45,092 nt of DNA from Streptomyces xiaopingdaonensis (GCF_000262345.1 NZ_AJTQ01000077.1:1-45092), one strand, 5' to 3'. Shown: positions 17,581 to 26,704, numbered from the stretch's first letter. The notes: a model not told the origin generated them from the sequence alone. Program-made: numbers and translations.

Positions 17581-20019
17581 TCAGTCGCAGCGCGTGCCGG
17601 TGTCGACGCCTTGCCGAGCACCGGAGTTGATGAGCTCGGTGAGCAGGTTCACGGCGCCGCGTTTGTGGAGGGGATCGTTCCCGTTCCCGCACTTCGGCGA
17701 CTGAATACAGGAAGGGCACCCCGACTCGCACTCGCAGGCGGCGATGGCGTCACGGGTCGCCGTGAGCCATTCCAGCGCGGTGCGGAAGCCGCGCTCGGCG
17801 AAGCCGGCGCCGCCGGGATGTCCGTCGTAGACGAAGACGGTGGGGAGAAGCGTGTCCGGGTGCAGCGGAAAGGAGACGCCGCCGATGTCCCAGCGGTCGC
17901 AGGTGGCGAAGAGGGGCAGCATGCCGATCGACGCGTGCTCGGCGGCGTGCAGGGCACCGCCGAGGATCTCCGATTCGACGCCGGCCGCGTCGAGTTGGTC
18001 GTCCGTCATCGTCCACCAGACCGCCCGCGTGCGCAGCGTGCGCGGCGGCAGGTCGAGCTTGCTCTCGCCGAGCACCTCCCCCGTCACCAGTCGGCGTCTC
18101 AGGTAGGAGACGACCTGGTGGGTGACCTCGACGGAACCGAAGCACAACCGTCCCTCGCCCCAGGGGAGTTCGGTCTCGGTCTCCAGGACCGACAGCGAGG
18201 TGGTGTCCCTGGCCATGGTCGTCCAGGGCGGGTCGGAGCGTTCCACGAGCGCTGCGGAGCCCTCCAGATCCAGCTCGCGGACGACGTACGTCCTGCCCTG
18301 GTGCAGATGGACGGCGCCCTCGTGGACGGTGGTGTGGGCGGCGCCGGCGTCGACGGTGCCGAGCAGCGTGCCGGTCCCTTCTTCGACGACCTGTACGGGG
18401 CGTCCGCCGCTGCCGCGGATGTCGACAAGGTCGGCGGGCCGCTCCCTGCGCGTCCAGTACCAGGACGAGCCGCGGCGGCGCAGCAGGCCCTGCGCACCGA
18501 GCTTCTCGGTGAGTTCGGCGGCGGAGGGGCCGAAGAGTGCGGAGTCCTCGTCGGCGAGCGGTTTTTCGGCAGCCGCGGCGCACAGGTGAGGAGCGAGGAC
18601 GTACGGGTTGTCCGGGTCGAGGACGGTCGACTCCACCGGACGGTCGAAGAGCGATTCGGGGTGGTGCACGAGATAGGTGTCGAGCGGGTCGTCACGCGCG
18701 ACGAGGATGGCGAGGGCTCCCTGCCCGTCCCGTCCGGCGCGCCCCGCCTGCTGCCACAGCGAGGCGAGAGTGCCGGGGTAGCCGGTGATGAGGACGGCGT
18801 CGAGTCCGGAGATGTCGACACCGAGTTCGAGGGCCGTGGTGGCCGCGAGCCCCAGCAGTTCGCCGGAGTGGAGCTTTGCTTCCAGCGCCCTGCGCTCCTC
18901 GGGAAGGTAGCCGCCGCGGTACGCCGCGACGCGGGGCGAGGGCACCGCGGCCCCGCCGGACACGCCGGTCGGGGAACCGAGCCGCTCCTGAGCGATGAGG
19001 GAGATCAACTCGGCCCCGCGGCGGGAGCGTACGAACGCCACGGTGCGGACGGCCTGCTCGGCGAGGGCGGTGAGGAGCGACGCCGACTCCGCGGTGGCGG
19101 TACGTCTCACCGGCGCGCCGCCCTCGCCCTCGTACTCGGTGAGCGGCGGTTCCCAGAGCGCGAAGACGGTCTCGCCTCGGGGTGAGGCGTCCTCGGTGAC
19201 CTCGGCGACGGGCAGCCCGGTCAGCCGCGCTGCTGCGGTGGCGGGTTCCGCCGTGGTGGCGGAGGCGAGGACGAAGACGGGTTCCGATCCGTACCTCGCG
19301 CACAGGCGCCGGAGCCGGCGGACGACCTGGGCGACGTGCGAGCCGAAGACGCCCCGGTACGTGTGGCACTCGTCGATGACCACGTAGCGCAGGGCGCGCA
19401 GGAAGGAGGACCAGCGCGAGTGCGCCGGGAGGATGCCCCCGTGCAACATGTCGGGGTTGGTGAGGAGGAAGTTGGCGTGGAGCCGCGCCCAGTCCCGTTC
19501 TTCGGGCGCGGTGTCGCCGTCGTACGTCGCCGCGCGGACGGCTGTGCCGAGCGGCTCGGCGAGTTCGCGTATCGCGCGGCGCTGGTCGGCGGCGAGGGCC
19601 TTGGTGGGGGAGAGGTAGAGCGCGGTAGCGCCCCGTCCGTTGGGTGCTTCGGAGCCGTCGAGGAGGCTGGTGAGCGTGGGGACGAGGTAGCAGAGGGACT
19701 TCCCGGAGGCGGTGCCCGTGGCGACGACGACCGATTCGCCTCGTAGGGCGTGGTCGATCGCGGTGGCCTGGTGTTCCCAGGGGCGGTCGACGCCGGATCG
19801 GCGGACGGCGTCGATCACTTCCGGCCGGATCGGCCCGGGCCATTCCGCATGGCGACCGGCGCGAGGGGGCAAGTGCTCCGTATGGGTGAGGCGCGCAGCG
19901 CGGTCTGACCCTGTAGTGAGACGATCGAGCACGCCGCGAGGGTCGCCACGGCGGACCGTGCCGCAGGACACGGCCGGTGGGCGTACGGTCGCGGACCGTG
20001 GGTGCTGTTCGAGGGCCAT
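17581..20019 (-). CDS. DEAD/DEAH-box helicase with DUF1998 domain, MrfA/Hrq1 type
   Basis: 812 residues. Helicase motifs are ATGTASGKS (Walker A), LLTNPDMLH, DECH (a DEAH variant, motif II), LASATT (motif III) and QQAGRAGRDGQ (motif VI). The C-terminal DUF1998 region ends with CECESGCPSCIQSPKCG, the four-cysteine zinc signature of the MrfA/YprA family, which takes part in repair of mitomycin C lesions in Bacillus. The start is the ATG at 20017-20019, divergent from bldG with a 188-base gap. Orthologues stand beside the Tad operon in mycobacteria (Rv3649) and beside bldG in Streptomyces. A role in DNA crosslink repair is likely. Confidence 0.92.
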   Translation of the reverse strand: MALEQHPRSATVRPPAVSCGTVRRGDPRGVLDRLTTGSDRAARLTHTEHLPPRAGRHAEWPGPIRPEVIDAVRRSGVDRPWEHQATAIDHALRGESVVVATGTASGKSLCYLVPTLTSLLDGSEAPNGRGATALYLSPTKALAADQRRAIRELAEPLGTAVRAATYDGDTAPEERDWARLHANFLLTNPDMLHGGILPAHSRWSSFLRALRYVVIDECHTYRGVFGSHVAQVVRRLRRLCARYGSEPVFVLASATTAEPATAAARLTGLPVAEVTEDASPRGETVFALWEPPLTEYEGEGGAPVRRTATAESASLLTALAEQAVRTVAFVRSRRGAELISLIAQERLGSPTGVSGGAAVPSPRVAAYRGGYLPEERRALEAKLHSGELLGLAATTALELGVDISGLDAVLITGYPGTLASLWQQAGRAGRDGQGALAILVARDDPLDTYLVHHPESLFDRPVESTVLDPDNPYVLAPHLCAAAAEKPLADEDSALFGPSAAELTEKLGAQGLLRRRGSSWYWTRRERPADLVDIRGSGGRPVQVVEEGTGTLLGTVDAGAAHTTVHEGAVHLHQGRTYVVRELDLEGSAALVERSDPPWTTMARDTTSLSVLETETELPWGEGRLCFGSVEVTHQVVSYLRRRLVTGEVLGESKLDLPPRTLRTRAVWWTMTDDQLDAAGVESEILGGALHAAEHASIGMLPLFATCDRWDIGGVSFPLHPDTLLPTVFVYDGHPGGAGFAERGFRTALEWLTATRDAIAACECESGCPSCIQSPKCGNGNDPLHKRGAVNLLTELINSGARQGVDTGTRCD

Positions 20020-20116
20020 CGGTACGAGTGTGTCACCGGCGTGACGGACAATGACCGCAAGGCGTCGTACTCGCCTACTGGTAAGTGATTGAATGCCTCT
20101 GCGGCTGCCGATCCGT

Positions 20117-20131
20117 CCCCCGCTTCGGGGG
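20117..20131. repeat. Small hairpin in the helicase-bldG intergenic region
   Basis: CCCCCG-CTT-CGGGGG sits in the leader or promoter area 75-90 bases upstream of the bldG start. Its role is unclear. Confidence 0.35.
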
Positions 20132-20207
20132 GCACCTCTCGCTGTCAGGCAAGGGGGAGGGAGGACCGAGGGGGCGGACCGCTCGATAGCAAGGTGCTGG
20201 AGGTTCC

Positions 20208-20549
20208 GTGGACCTGTCCCTGTCGACCCGTACTGTCGGTGATCGCACGATCGTCGAGGTCGGTGGCGAGATTGATGTGTACACCGCGCCCAAGCTGCGT
20301 GAGCAGCTGGTGGAGCTCGTGAACGATGGCAGCTACCACCTCGTGGTGGACATGGAGGGTGTCGACTTCCTCGACTCCACCGGTCTCGGTGTCCTCGTCG
20401 GCGGGCTCAAGAGGGTCCGGGCGCACGAGGGCAGCCTGCGCCTCGTCTGCAACCAGGAGCGCATCCTCAAGATCTTCCGGATCACGGGCCTCACCAAGGT
20501 GTTCCCGATCCACGGTTCGGTCGACGAGGCCGTCGCCGCCACGGACTGA
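20208..20549 (+). CDS. bldG: Anti-sigma factor antagonist BldG
   Basis: 113 residues of STAS fold, GTG start with a good GGAGG. BldG is the developmental anti-anti-sigma factor needed for aerial growth and antibiotic production in Streptomyces. The phosphorylation site is Ser57 in [11 protein letters not shown], the position established for S. coelicolor BldG. In its unphosphorylated form the protein binds and inhibits an anti-sigma factor, releasing stress and developmental sigma factors. The gene for such a factor follows directly, separated by a hairpin that could allow both a short and a read-through transcript. Confidence 0.96.
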   Translation: MDLSLSTRTVGDRTIVEVGGEIDVYTAPKLREQLVELVNDGSYHLVVDMEGVDFLDSTGLGVLVGGLKRVRAHEGSLRLVCNQERILKIFRITGLTKVFPIHGSVDEAVAATD

Positions 20550-20573
20550 GTTCCCGTCGCTCCCTGCGCCGAC

Positions 20574-20605
20574 GCGTCCTGCCGCGCAGCGGTGCGGCAG
20601 GACGC
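20574..20605 (+). terminator. Hairpin between bldG and the anti-sigma factor gene (partial terminator)
   Basis: Perfect 12-base stem (20574-20585 and 20594-20605) with an 8-base loop and no T run, 24 bases after the bldG stop. In S. coelicolor bldG is known to give both monocistronic and bicistronic messages, which fits a leaky terminator here. Confidence 0.7.
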
Positions 20606-20683
20606 AACACCGGATGCAGGGAGACCGGGCGGGTTTTCGCCCGGCCCCCTGCCGCCCAGACTGGAAAGACCGAAGGGGATGGC

Positions 20684-21118
20684 ATGGCCACCGTCGAACT
20701 CCGTTTCAGCCCGCTCCCGGAACACGTCCGGACGGCGCGGTTGGTGGCCGCCGCGGTGGCGCGGCGCGCAGGGGTGGACGAGGCGGTGCTCGACGAGGTG
20801 CGGCTCGCGGTCGGTGAGGCGTGCACGCGCGCCGTCGCGCTGCACTCCGCCCAGAACCTGAGCAGCCCGGTCCGCGTCGCGCTCGTCGAGGACGAGAAGA
20901 AGTTCTCGATCGAGGTCGGTGACAGCGGGCCGCCCCCGCAGCCCGCCGAGTCGCTGCCGACCGAGCAGCCCGCGTCGGCGCCCGAAGAGGAGGGCGAGGG
21001 GGAGATGGGACTCGCTGTGATCAGCGGCCTCGTCGACGACCTGGAGGTCGGCGCCGACGACGAGGGCGGGCTGATCAGAATGAGCTGGCCCGTCATCCCC
21101 GATGAGGAGCCCGTCTAG
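20684..21118 (+). CDS. Anti-sigma factor, RsbW-like ATP-binding protein paired with BldG
   Basis: 144 residues with a GHKL-type ATPase fold: FSPLPEHVRTARLVAAAVARR, then DEVRLAVGEACTRAV (N-box; the usual Asn is replaced by the GEACTRA form) and a degenerate G-box region DSGPPPQP. A Pro/Glu-rich insert at about 87-108 precedes GLAVISGLVDDLEV. The orthologue next to bldG in S. coelicolor (SCO3548) interacts with BldG and opposes it. The degenerate ATP-binding motifs leave open whether it is an active kinase of BldG. It ends at a strong terminator. Confidence 0.88.
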   Translation: MATVELRFSPLPEHVRTARLVAAAVARRAGVDEAVLDEVRLAVGEACTRAVALHSAQNLSSPVRVALVEDEKKFSIEVGDSGPPPQPAESLPTEQPASAPEEEGEGEMGLAVISGLVDDLEVGADDEGGLIRMSWPVIPDEEPV

Positions 21119-21135
21119 CGCTCCACCGTGCAGTC

Positions 21136-21164
21136 AGCCCCCGGCCGCCCCGGCGCCGGGGGCT
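21136..21164 (+). terminator. Hairpin terminator of the bldG operon
   Basis: Perfect 10-base stem AGCCCCCGGC / GCCGGGGGCT with a 9-base loop and a following TCGTTG, 17 bases after the stop of the anti-sigma factor gene. Confidence 0.8.
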
Positions 21165-21493
21165 TCGTTGTGCGCCGGGATCTGTGGGGCGGGGGCCGCC
21201 CTCGAAGGGCGACGCGTGCCCGGTCGCTGCCCGCGGAGCCACCGAGGAGGCGGTACGGCACGGGTGCGCCACGCCCTGGAACGCTCGTCGTCGCCACCAC
21301 GACTCACCCGCGACAAGCACGCGTTGGCCCGCCGCGGCTTCAACCAGTGGCGTGGAACCGGCGGTTGAGCCGAGCCCCGAGCGATCGTTCCACGCCGTCC
21401 CGCCGGCCACGTCAGCAGCACACGCCCCGGGCGGCCTGACGCCGACCCGGCCCGGGACCGCTCCCGGCGAGAAGCGTTTTTCCTGCGCGCACG

Positions 21494-21525
21494 CCTATTG
21501 CGACCAGGGGCAATCCGGCAATAGG
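21494..21525 (+). repeat. Hairpin in the hppA upstream region
   Basis: CCTATTGC (21494-21501) and GCAATAGG (21518-21525) are exact inverted repeats around a 16-base loop. This could be an operator or a leader structure. Confidence 0.4.
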
Positions 21526-21526
21526 A

Positions 21527-21670
21527 GATCACCGAACTGATCATTTCTCCGGCGTCAGTTGAATTCGGTGTTTACCCCGTGCGAGCGATTTTTCGAGGGG
21601 CACAACCCCCTAACCACGCAGGTCGAGCCGGATTCCCGTTGCAGCGCCCTGTTTTGATCAGGAACTGATC
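21527..21670. promoter_or_regulatory. Two related palindromes upstream of hppA
   Basis: GATCACCGAACTGATC (21527-21542) and GATCAGGAACTGATC (21656-21670) share the same arms and the GAACTGATC half, 129 bases apart. Paired copies of a palindrome ahead of a single gene suggest a looping or cooperative regulator. The second copy ends just before a possible -10 TACAAT. Confidence 0.4.
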
Positions 21671-21751
21671 CCTACAATCCGTCAACATCTTTGCAGCAGG
21701 ACGCCTGAGCGTGCTTGCGCGCGCCCATGTGCCAAACGTCAAGGAGGACGA

Positions 21752-24151
21752 ATGGCGGGGCACTTCAGCCCACTTCAGAACCCCCAGTTCTTGGCCGATT
21801 CCGCAGAACTGACCACAGGCAACCGCAGTTTGGTGATCGTCATCGCCGTGGTCGCGCTGGCAGCGCTCGGAGTCGCCCTAGTGCTGGTGCGACAAGTACT
21901 CGCAGCCGGTGAGGGCACCGAGTCCATGAGGAAGATCGCTGCGGCGGTGCAGGAGGGCGCGAACGCCTATCTCGCACGCCAGTTGCGGACCCTCGGCATC
22001 TTCGCCGTGGTGGTCTTCTTCCTGCTCCTGCTCCTCCCGGCCGACGATATGACCCAACGCCTCGGCCGTTCCCTCTTCTTCCTGGTGGGCGCCGCCTTCT
22101 CGGCCGCGACCGGCTATGTCGGAATGTGGTTGGCGGTGCGCAGCAACGTCCGCGTGGCGGCTGCCGCCCGCGAGGCGACACCGGCGGAGGGAGAGCCCAA
22201 GACCGACCTCACGGCGGTCTCCCACCGCGCGATGAAGCTCGCCTTCCGGACCGGAGGCGTGGTCGGCATGTGCACCGTCGGCCTCGGCCTCTTCGGTGCC
22301 GCGTGCGTCGTCCTCGTCTACGCGGCGGACGCGCCGAAGGTGCTGGAGGGCTTCGGCCTCGGTGCGGCGCTGATCGCGATGTTCATGAGGGTCGGCGGCG
22401 GCATCTTCACCAAGGCGGCCGACGTCGGCGCCGACCTCGTCGGCAAGGTGGAGCAGGGCATCCCCGAGGACGACCCGCGCAACGCGGCGACGATCGCCGA
22501 CAACGTGGGCGACAACGTCGGCGACTGCGCCGGCATGGCGGCCGACCTCTTCGAGTCGTACGCGGTCACCCTCGTCGCCGCCCTGATCCTCGGCACGGTC
22601 GCGTTCGGCGACGTCGGCCTCGGCTTCCCGCTGATCGTCCCCGCGATCGGTGTGGTGACGGCGATGATCGGAATCTTCGTCGTGGCACCGCGGCGCTCCG
22701 ACCGGAGCGGGATGACCGCGATCAACCGGGGCTTCTTCGTCTCGGCGTGCATCTCGATCGTCCTCGTGGCGATCGCCGTCTTCACCTACCTGCCCAGCAG
22801 CTACGCCGAGCTGACGGGCGCCGAGGCCGCGCTCCAGCAGCACGACGGCAACCCGCAGGTGCTCGCACTCGTCGCCGTCGCGATCGGCATCGTGCTCGCG
22901 GCGCTGATCCAGCAGCTCACCGGGTACTTCACGGAGACGAGCCGGCGTCCGGTGCGCGACGTCGGCAAGACGTCGCTCACCGGCCCGGCGACGGTGGTGC
23001 TCTCCGGGTTCTCGCTCGGCCTCGAATCGGCCGTGTACTCCGCCGTGCTCATCGGGCTCAGCGTCTACGGCGCCTTCCTGCTCGGCGGCACCTCGGTGAT
23101 GCTGGCGCTCTTCGCGGTGGCCCTCGCGGGCACCGGGCTCCTCACGACCGTCGGCGTGATCGTGGCCATGGACACCTTCGGCCCCGTCTCCGACAACGCG
23201 CAGGGCATCGCCGAGATGTCGGGCGACGTGGAGGGCGAGGGCGCGCAGGTCCTCACCGACCTCGACGCCGTCGGGAACACCACGAAGGCGATCACCAAGG
23301 GGATCGCCATCGCGACGGCGGTGCTCGCGGCCGCGGCGCTGTTCGGTTCGTACAGCAGAGAGATCAGCGAGGCCGTCTCCAAGTACAACGTCTCGGTGGG
23401 CAGCGAGTTGGGGCTGAGCCTCGACATCGTCCAGCCCAACAACCTCGTCGGGCTGATCCTCGGCGCGGCCGTGGTCTTCCTCTTCTCCGGGCTGGCGATC
23501 AACGCCGTCTCGCGTTCGGCCGGCGCCGTCGTCTTCGAGGTGCGGCGGCAGTTCCGCAGCAAGCCCGGGATCATGGACTACTCGGAGAAGCCGGAGTACG
23601 GCCGCGTCGTCGACATCTGCACCAAGGACGCGCTCAGGGAGTTGACGACACCTGGGTTGCTCGCCGTGATGGCGCCGATCTTCGTCGGGTTCACGCTCGG
23701 CGTGGGCGCGCTCGCCTCGTTCCTCGCGGGTGCGATCTGTACCGGCATCCTGATGGCCGTCTTCCTCTCCAACTCCGGTGGCGCGTGGGACAACGCGAAG
23801 AAGCTGGTCGAGGACGGGCACCACGGCGGCAAGGGCAGCGTGGCGCACGAGGCGACGGTGATCGGCGACACGGTCGGCGACCCGTTCAAGGACACCGCGG
23901 GCCCGGCGATCAACCCGTTGCTCAAGGTGATGAACCTGGTCGCTCTCCTGATCGCTCCGGCCGTGGTGAAGTTCAGCTACGGCTCGGACGCGAGCATCGG
24001 CACGCGCATCCTGATCGCGGTCGTCTCGATCGCCATCATCGTCGGCGCCGTCTACGTCTCCAAGCGGCGCGGCATCGCCGTGGGTGACGAGGGCGAGGGG
24101 TCGGACGCGGATTCCGTGACGAAGCCCACCGATCCGGTCGCGGCTTCCTGA
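21752..24151 (+). CDS. hppA: Membrane H+-translocating pyrophosphatase, K+-independent
   Basis: 799 residues, about 16 membrane helices, ATG preceded by a perfect AGGAGG. The enzyme hydrolyses pyrophosphate and pumps protons across the cytoplasmic membrane. Substrate-binding Asp-rich motifs are visible: DVGADLVGKVE, DDPRNAATIADNVGDNVGD, and near the C-terminus GDTVGDPFKDTAGPAINP. GNTTKA carries Lys512 where K+-dependent enzymes have Ala, so this is the K+-independent type. It will remove pyrophosphate made by, among others, the acetyl-CoA synthetase reaction. Monocistronic, with a strong terminator. Confidence 0.97.
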   Translation: MAGHFSPLQNPQFLADSAELTTGNRSLVIVIAVVALAALGVALVLVRQVLAAGEGTESMRKIAAAVQEGANAYLARQLRTLGIFAVVVFFLLLLLPADDMTQRLGRSLFFLVGAAFSAATGYVGMWLAVRSNVRVAAAAREATPAEGEPKTDLTAVSHRAMKLAFRTGGVVGMCTVGLGLFGAACVVLVYAADAPKVLEGFGLGAALIAMFMRVGGGIFTKAADVGADLVGKVEQGIPEDDPRNAATIADNVGDNVGDCAGMAADLFESYAVTLVAALILGTVAFGDVGLGFPLIVPAIGVVTAMIGIFVVAPRRSDRSGMTAINRGFFVSACISIVLVAIAVFTYLPSSYAELTGAEAALQQHDGNPQVLALVAVAIGIVLAALIQQLTGYFTETSRRPVRDVGKTSLTGPATVVLSGFSLGLESAVYSAVLIGLSVYGAFLLGGTSVMLALFAVALAGTGLLTTVGVIVAMDTFGPVSDNAQGIAEMSGDVEGEGAQVLTDLDAVGNTTKAITKGIAIATAVLAAAALFGSYSREISEAVSKYNVSVGSELGLSLDIVQPNNLVGLILGAAVVFLFSGLAINAVSRSAGAVVFEVRRQFRSKPGIMDYSEKPEYGRVVDICTKDALRELTTPGLLAVMAPIFVGFTLGVGALASFLAGAICTGILMAVFLSNSGGAWDNAKKLVEDGHHGGKGSVAHEATVIGDTVGDPFKDTAGPAINPLLKVMNLVALLIAPAVVKFSYGSDASIGTRILIAVVSIAIIVGAVYVSKRRGIAVGDEGEGSDADSVTKPTDPVAAS

Positions 24152-24177
24152 GCCGTACCGGGGCTGTGACTCAACAC

Positions 24178-24215
24178 ACGGGCGGACGCGGCGAGTTGCT
24201 GCCGCGTCCGCCCGT
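24178..24215 (+). terminator. Terminator of hppA
   Basis: A 15-base perfect stem (24178-24192 and 24201-24215) with an 8-base loop, 26 bases after the hppA stop. Confidence 0.85.
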
Positions 24216-24381
24216 TCTGCCGGGTGGCACGGGCGTCGAGGGCGCACGGGAGCCCGGTGGGCGCCCCTGCGTATTTGGTGCAAATGGCTGCAATACGGGC
24301 GGAGCCATCCGGCGGCCGCCTCGCGCACCGTCCCGTCCCGTGTATGTTCCGGGCCGAACAGCCATGGAAGGGACCGAACCG

Positions 24382-24954
24382 GTGAACAAGAAGCTCGCGC
24401 TCGCACTCACCTCCAGTGCGGCACTCGCACTCGCGCTGACCGGATGCGGCGACGACAGCGGCGAGAAGACGGACGAGTGGGCCAAGAAGGTCTGCGACGA
24501 CGTGCAGCCACAGGTGAAGAAGATCCAGGAGGCGAACTCCTCGATCAACGAGGCATCCCGCCAGAACCAGTCGTCCGAAGAGGTCAAGAAGACCGACTCG
24601 GCCGCCTTCCAGCAGATCTCCGGCGCCTACAAGTCCCTCGCCCGCTCCGTCGACGATGCGGGCGCGCCCCCCGTCGACGACGGCGAAAAGCTCCAGAAGG
24701 ACGCGGTCGACGAGCTCAACGGCCTCTCCAAGCAGTACGCCGGCCTCAAGTCCACCGTCGACAAGCTCGACACCGACGACCAGTCGAAGTTCGCACAGGG
24801 CCTGAAGAACATCGCGAGCAAGCTCGACACGCTCGGCAAGAACGGCGACAGGGCGCTCAACAAGCTCCAGTCCGGCGATGTCGGCAGGGCGATGTCCGAG
24901 CAGAAGGGCTGCCAGCGTCCGTCGACCTCCGCGACCCCGCCGACGCCCTCCTGA
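24382..24954 (+). CDS. Small helical lipoprotein of unknown function
   Basis: 190 residues from the GTG; an in-frame ATG six codons earlier lacks a ribosome binding site. KK followed by a hydrophobic stretch and ALTGC gives a lipobox with Cys22. The mature part is charged and helical with one Cys pair (VCDDV and KGCQR) that may form a disulfide. It has no enzyme motif. The spacing of hydrophobic residues in YAGLKSTVDKLDTDDQSKFAQ suggests a helical bundle or coiled coil. Function unknown; an envelope-bound structural or binding protein is the best guess. Confidence 0.8.
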   Translation: MNKKLALALTSSAALALALTGCGDDSGEKTDEWAKKVCDDVQPQVKKIQEANSSINEASRQNQSSEEVKKTDSAAFQQISGAYKSLARSVDDAGAPPVDDGEKLQKDAVDELNGLSKQYAGLKSTVDKLDTDDQSKFAQGLKNIASKLDTLGKNGDRALNKLQSGDVGRAMSEQKGCQRPSTSATPPTPS

Positions 24955-25021
24955 CCGTCGGCGAGGCGCCCGTGTGCACCCCCGCCGGGGCGCACCCGCT
25001 CCCGGCGCGGGGCACGCGCGT

Positions 25022-25027
25022 CACAAT
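25022..25027 (+). promoter_or_regulatory. Possible -10 element for a leaderless methyltransferase transcript
   Basis: CACAAT ends 6 bases upstream of the GTG at 25034, and the gap GGGCGC is unlikely to serve as a ribosome binding site. The first base does not fit TANNNT, so this is weaker than the elements at 9728 and 29884. Confidence 0.3.
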
Positions 25028-25033
25028 GGGCGC

Positions 25034-26548
25034 GTGAGTACGTACGAGCTTCCCCGCCCGGAACCGCAGACCGCAGAGCACCTCCGCAAGGCCCTCCTTG
25101 CCGCCGGCTTCACCGCCGACGGGCTGCTGGAGCTGCTGGGCGCCCCCGCCTACGCCGCGCTCGCCCGCGGCGAGACCGTCCCCGCGCTCCGAGCGACGCG
25201 CGGGGACGGCGCGTTGGAGGGGCTGATCCGGCTCTTCCTTCTGCAACAGCCCGTTCCCGCCGAGCGGGCCGGGCAGCTCCTGCCGCTCCCCGAGGCGCTC
25301 GCGGACGGGTGGCTCGCCCGCGTCGACGACGACGTGCACGCCACCGTCGACATCCGCCCCTACGGCGGCCCGGACGGAGAGGACTGGTGGATCGTCAGCG
25401 ACCTCGGCTGCGCCGTCGGCGGCCGGGACGGAGCGCACCGCGGCGGCGAGGCCGACCGCGAGGTTGTGCTCGGCGTCGGCGGCGCGTCGACGACGCTCGC
25501 CGGCCTCACCCTCCGCGGCCCCGTGCGCAACGCCCTTGACCTCGGCTCCGGTTCGGGCGTGCAGACGCTCCACCTGAGCCGGCACGCCACCTCGGTGACC
25601 GGGACCGACCTCAACCCGCGCGCCCTCCGCTGCACCCGGCTCACGCTCGCGCTCTCCGGCGCGCCGGACGCCGAACTCCGGGAGGGCTCGCTGTACGACG
25701 CGGTCCGCGGCGAGGGCCCGTACGACCTGATCGTCTCCAACCCGCCGTTCGTCATCTCGCCCGGTGCCCGGCTCACCTACAGGGACGGCGGGATGTCCGG
25801 CGACGACCTGTGCCGCGGCCTCGTCGAGAGGAGCGCCGAGCACCTCGCGGAAGGCGGGTACTGCCAATTCCTCGCCAACTGGGAGCACCGCGAGGGCGAG
25901 GACTGGCGGAAGCGCGTCTCCTCCTGGGTCCCGCGGGGGTGCGACGCCTGGATCGTCCAGCGCGAGGTGCAGGACGTCGCCGAGTACGCGGAGCTGTGGC
26001 TGCGCGACGCCGGGGACCACCGCGGCGACCCGGCCGCGTACGCGGAGCGGTACGACGCGTGGTTGGACGAGTTCGCGCGCAGGGGCACGCACGCGGTCGG
26101 CTTCGGGTGGATCACCGTGCGGCGCAGCGGGGCGCGTACCCCCTCGGTGCTCGCGGAGGAGTGGCCGCACCCCGTGGAGCAGCCGCTCGGGGAGGCGGTC
26201 GCGGCGCACTTCGCTCGGCAGGACCACCTCCGCTCCGTCGACGACGCCGACCTCCTCGCGGGCCGCTTCGTCCTCGCCGAAGGCGTGGTCCAGGAACAGG
26301 TCGGAACCCCGGGTTCCGAGGACCCGGAGCACGTGGTGCTGCGGCAGCAGCGGGGCATGCGCAGGGCGACGAGCGTCGACACCGTCGGCGCCGGGTTCGC
26401 CGGTGCCTGCGACGGTTCGCTGCCTGCCGGGCGCATCCTCGATGCCATCGCGCAGCTCCTCGGCGAGGACCCGGCCGTGCTCCGGGCGCGTATGCCGGAG
26501 GCGCTGCGGCGCCTCGTCGAGCAGGGGTTCCTGGAGCCGGCCGAGTAG
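25034..26548 (+). CDS. Class I SAM-dependent methyltransferase, PrmC/RsmC-like
   Basis: 504 residues, GTG start. An N-terminal helical region of about 150 residues is followed by the Rossmann methyltransferase core: LDLGSGSG (motif I, about 168), TGTDLNPRAL (acidic loop) and VSNPPF with Asn236 (motif IV). NPPF/Y is the catalytic motif of N5-glutamine and N6-adenine or N2-guanine methyltransferases, so the target is probably an amide or exocyclic amine in protein or RNA. The last 150 residues form another domain, as in the large actinobacterial members with DUF7059/DUF7782-type flanks. The gene is followed by topA in the same orientation but with a 227-base gap. Confidence 0.82.
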   Translation: MSTYELPRPEPQTAEHLRKALLAAGFTADGLLELLGAPAYAALARGETVPALRATRGDGALEGLIRLFLLQQPVPAERAGQLLPLPEALADGWLARVDDDVHATVDIRPYGGPDGEDWWIVSDLGCAVGGRDGAHRGGEADREVVLGVGGASTTLAGLTLRGPVRNALDLGSGSGVQTLHLSRHATSVTGTDLNPRALRCTRLTLALSGAPDAELREGSLYDAVRGEGPYDLIVSNPPFVISPGARLTYRDGGMSGDDLCRGLVERSAEHLAEGGYCQFLANWEHREGEDWRKRVSSWVPRGCDAWIVQREVQDVAEYAELWLRDAGDHRGDPAAYAERYDAWLDEFARRGTHAVGFGWITVRRSGARTPSVLAEEWPHPVEQPLGEAVAAHFARQDHLRSVDDADLLAGRFVLAEGVVQEQVGTPGSEDPEHVVLRQQRGMRRATSVDTVGAGFAGACDGSLPAGRILDAIAQLLGEDPAVLRARMPEALRRLVEQGFLEPAE

Positions 26549-26704
26549 CGCGGGGGCGAGGGCGGGCGAAGCCGTGGCGAGTGGGAGGTTCGGCGTGGCG
26601 GGGGACATCCGGTGGCGCACCGGCAGGTCGCGGTCGTGGGGATCGGGGGGCGGAACACCTGGCTGTCGGGTTACCGTTCGAGTGGCGTTGTGGACTTTTC
26701 CCGT

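Larger units (their letters stand above)
21119..21751. other. Long intergenic region upstream of hppA
   Basis: 633 bases with no convincing gene. It holds a terminator at its left end, then GC-rich sequence without features. The last 270 bases are AT-richer and contain a hairpin (21494-21525) and two related palindromes (21527-21542, 21656-21670), as expected for the hppA promoter and leader. TACAAT at 21673-21678 is a possible -10 element, but no -35 stands at the right distance. Confidence 0.5.

Noticed and set aside
21654..21678. TTGATC/TACAAT promoter for hppA
   Set aside because: The spacer would be only 13 bases, and TTGATC is part of the palindrome.
21878..24406. Minus-strand frame of 842 codons opposite hppA
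   Set aside because: Asp/Arg/His-rich shadow of hydrophobic codons of the pyrophosphatase.
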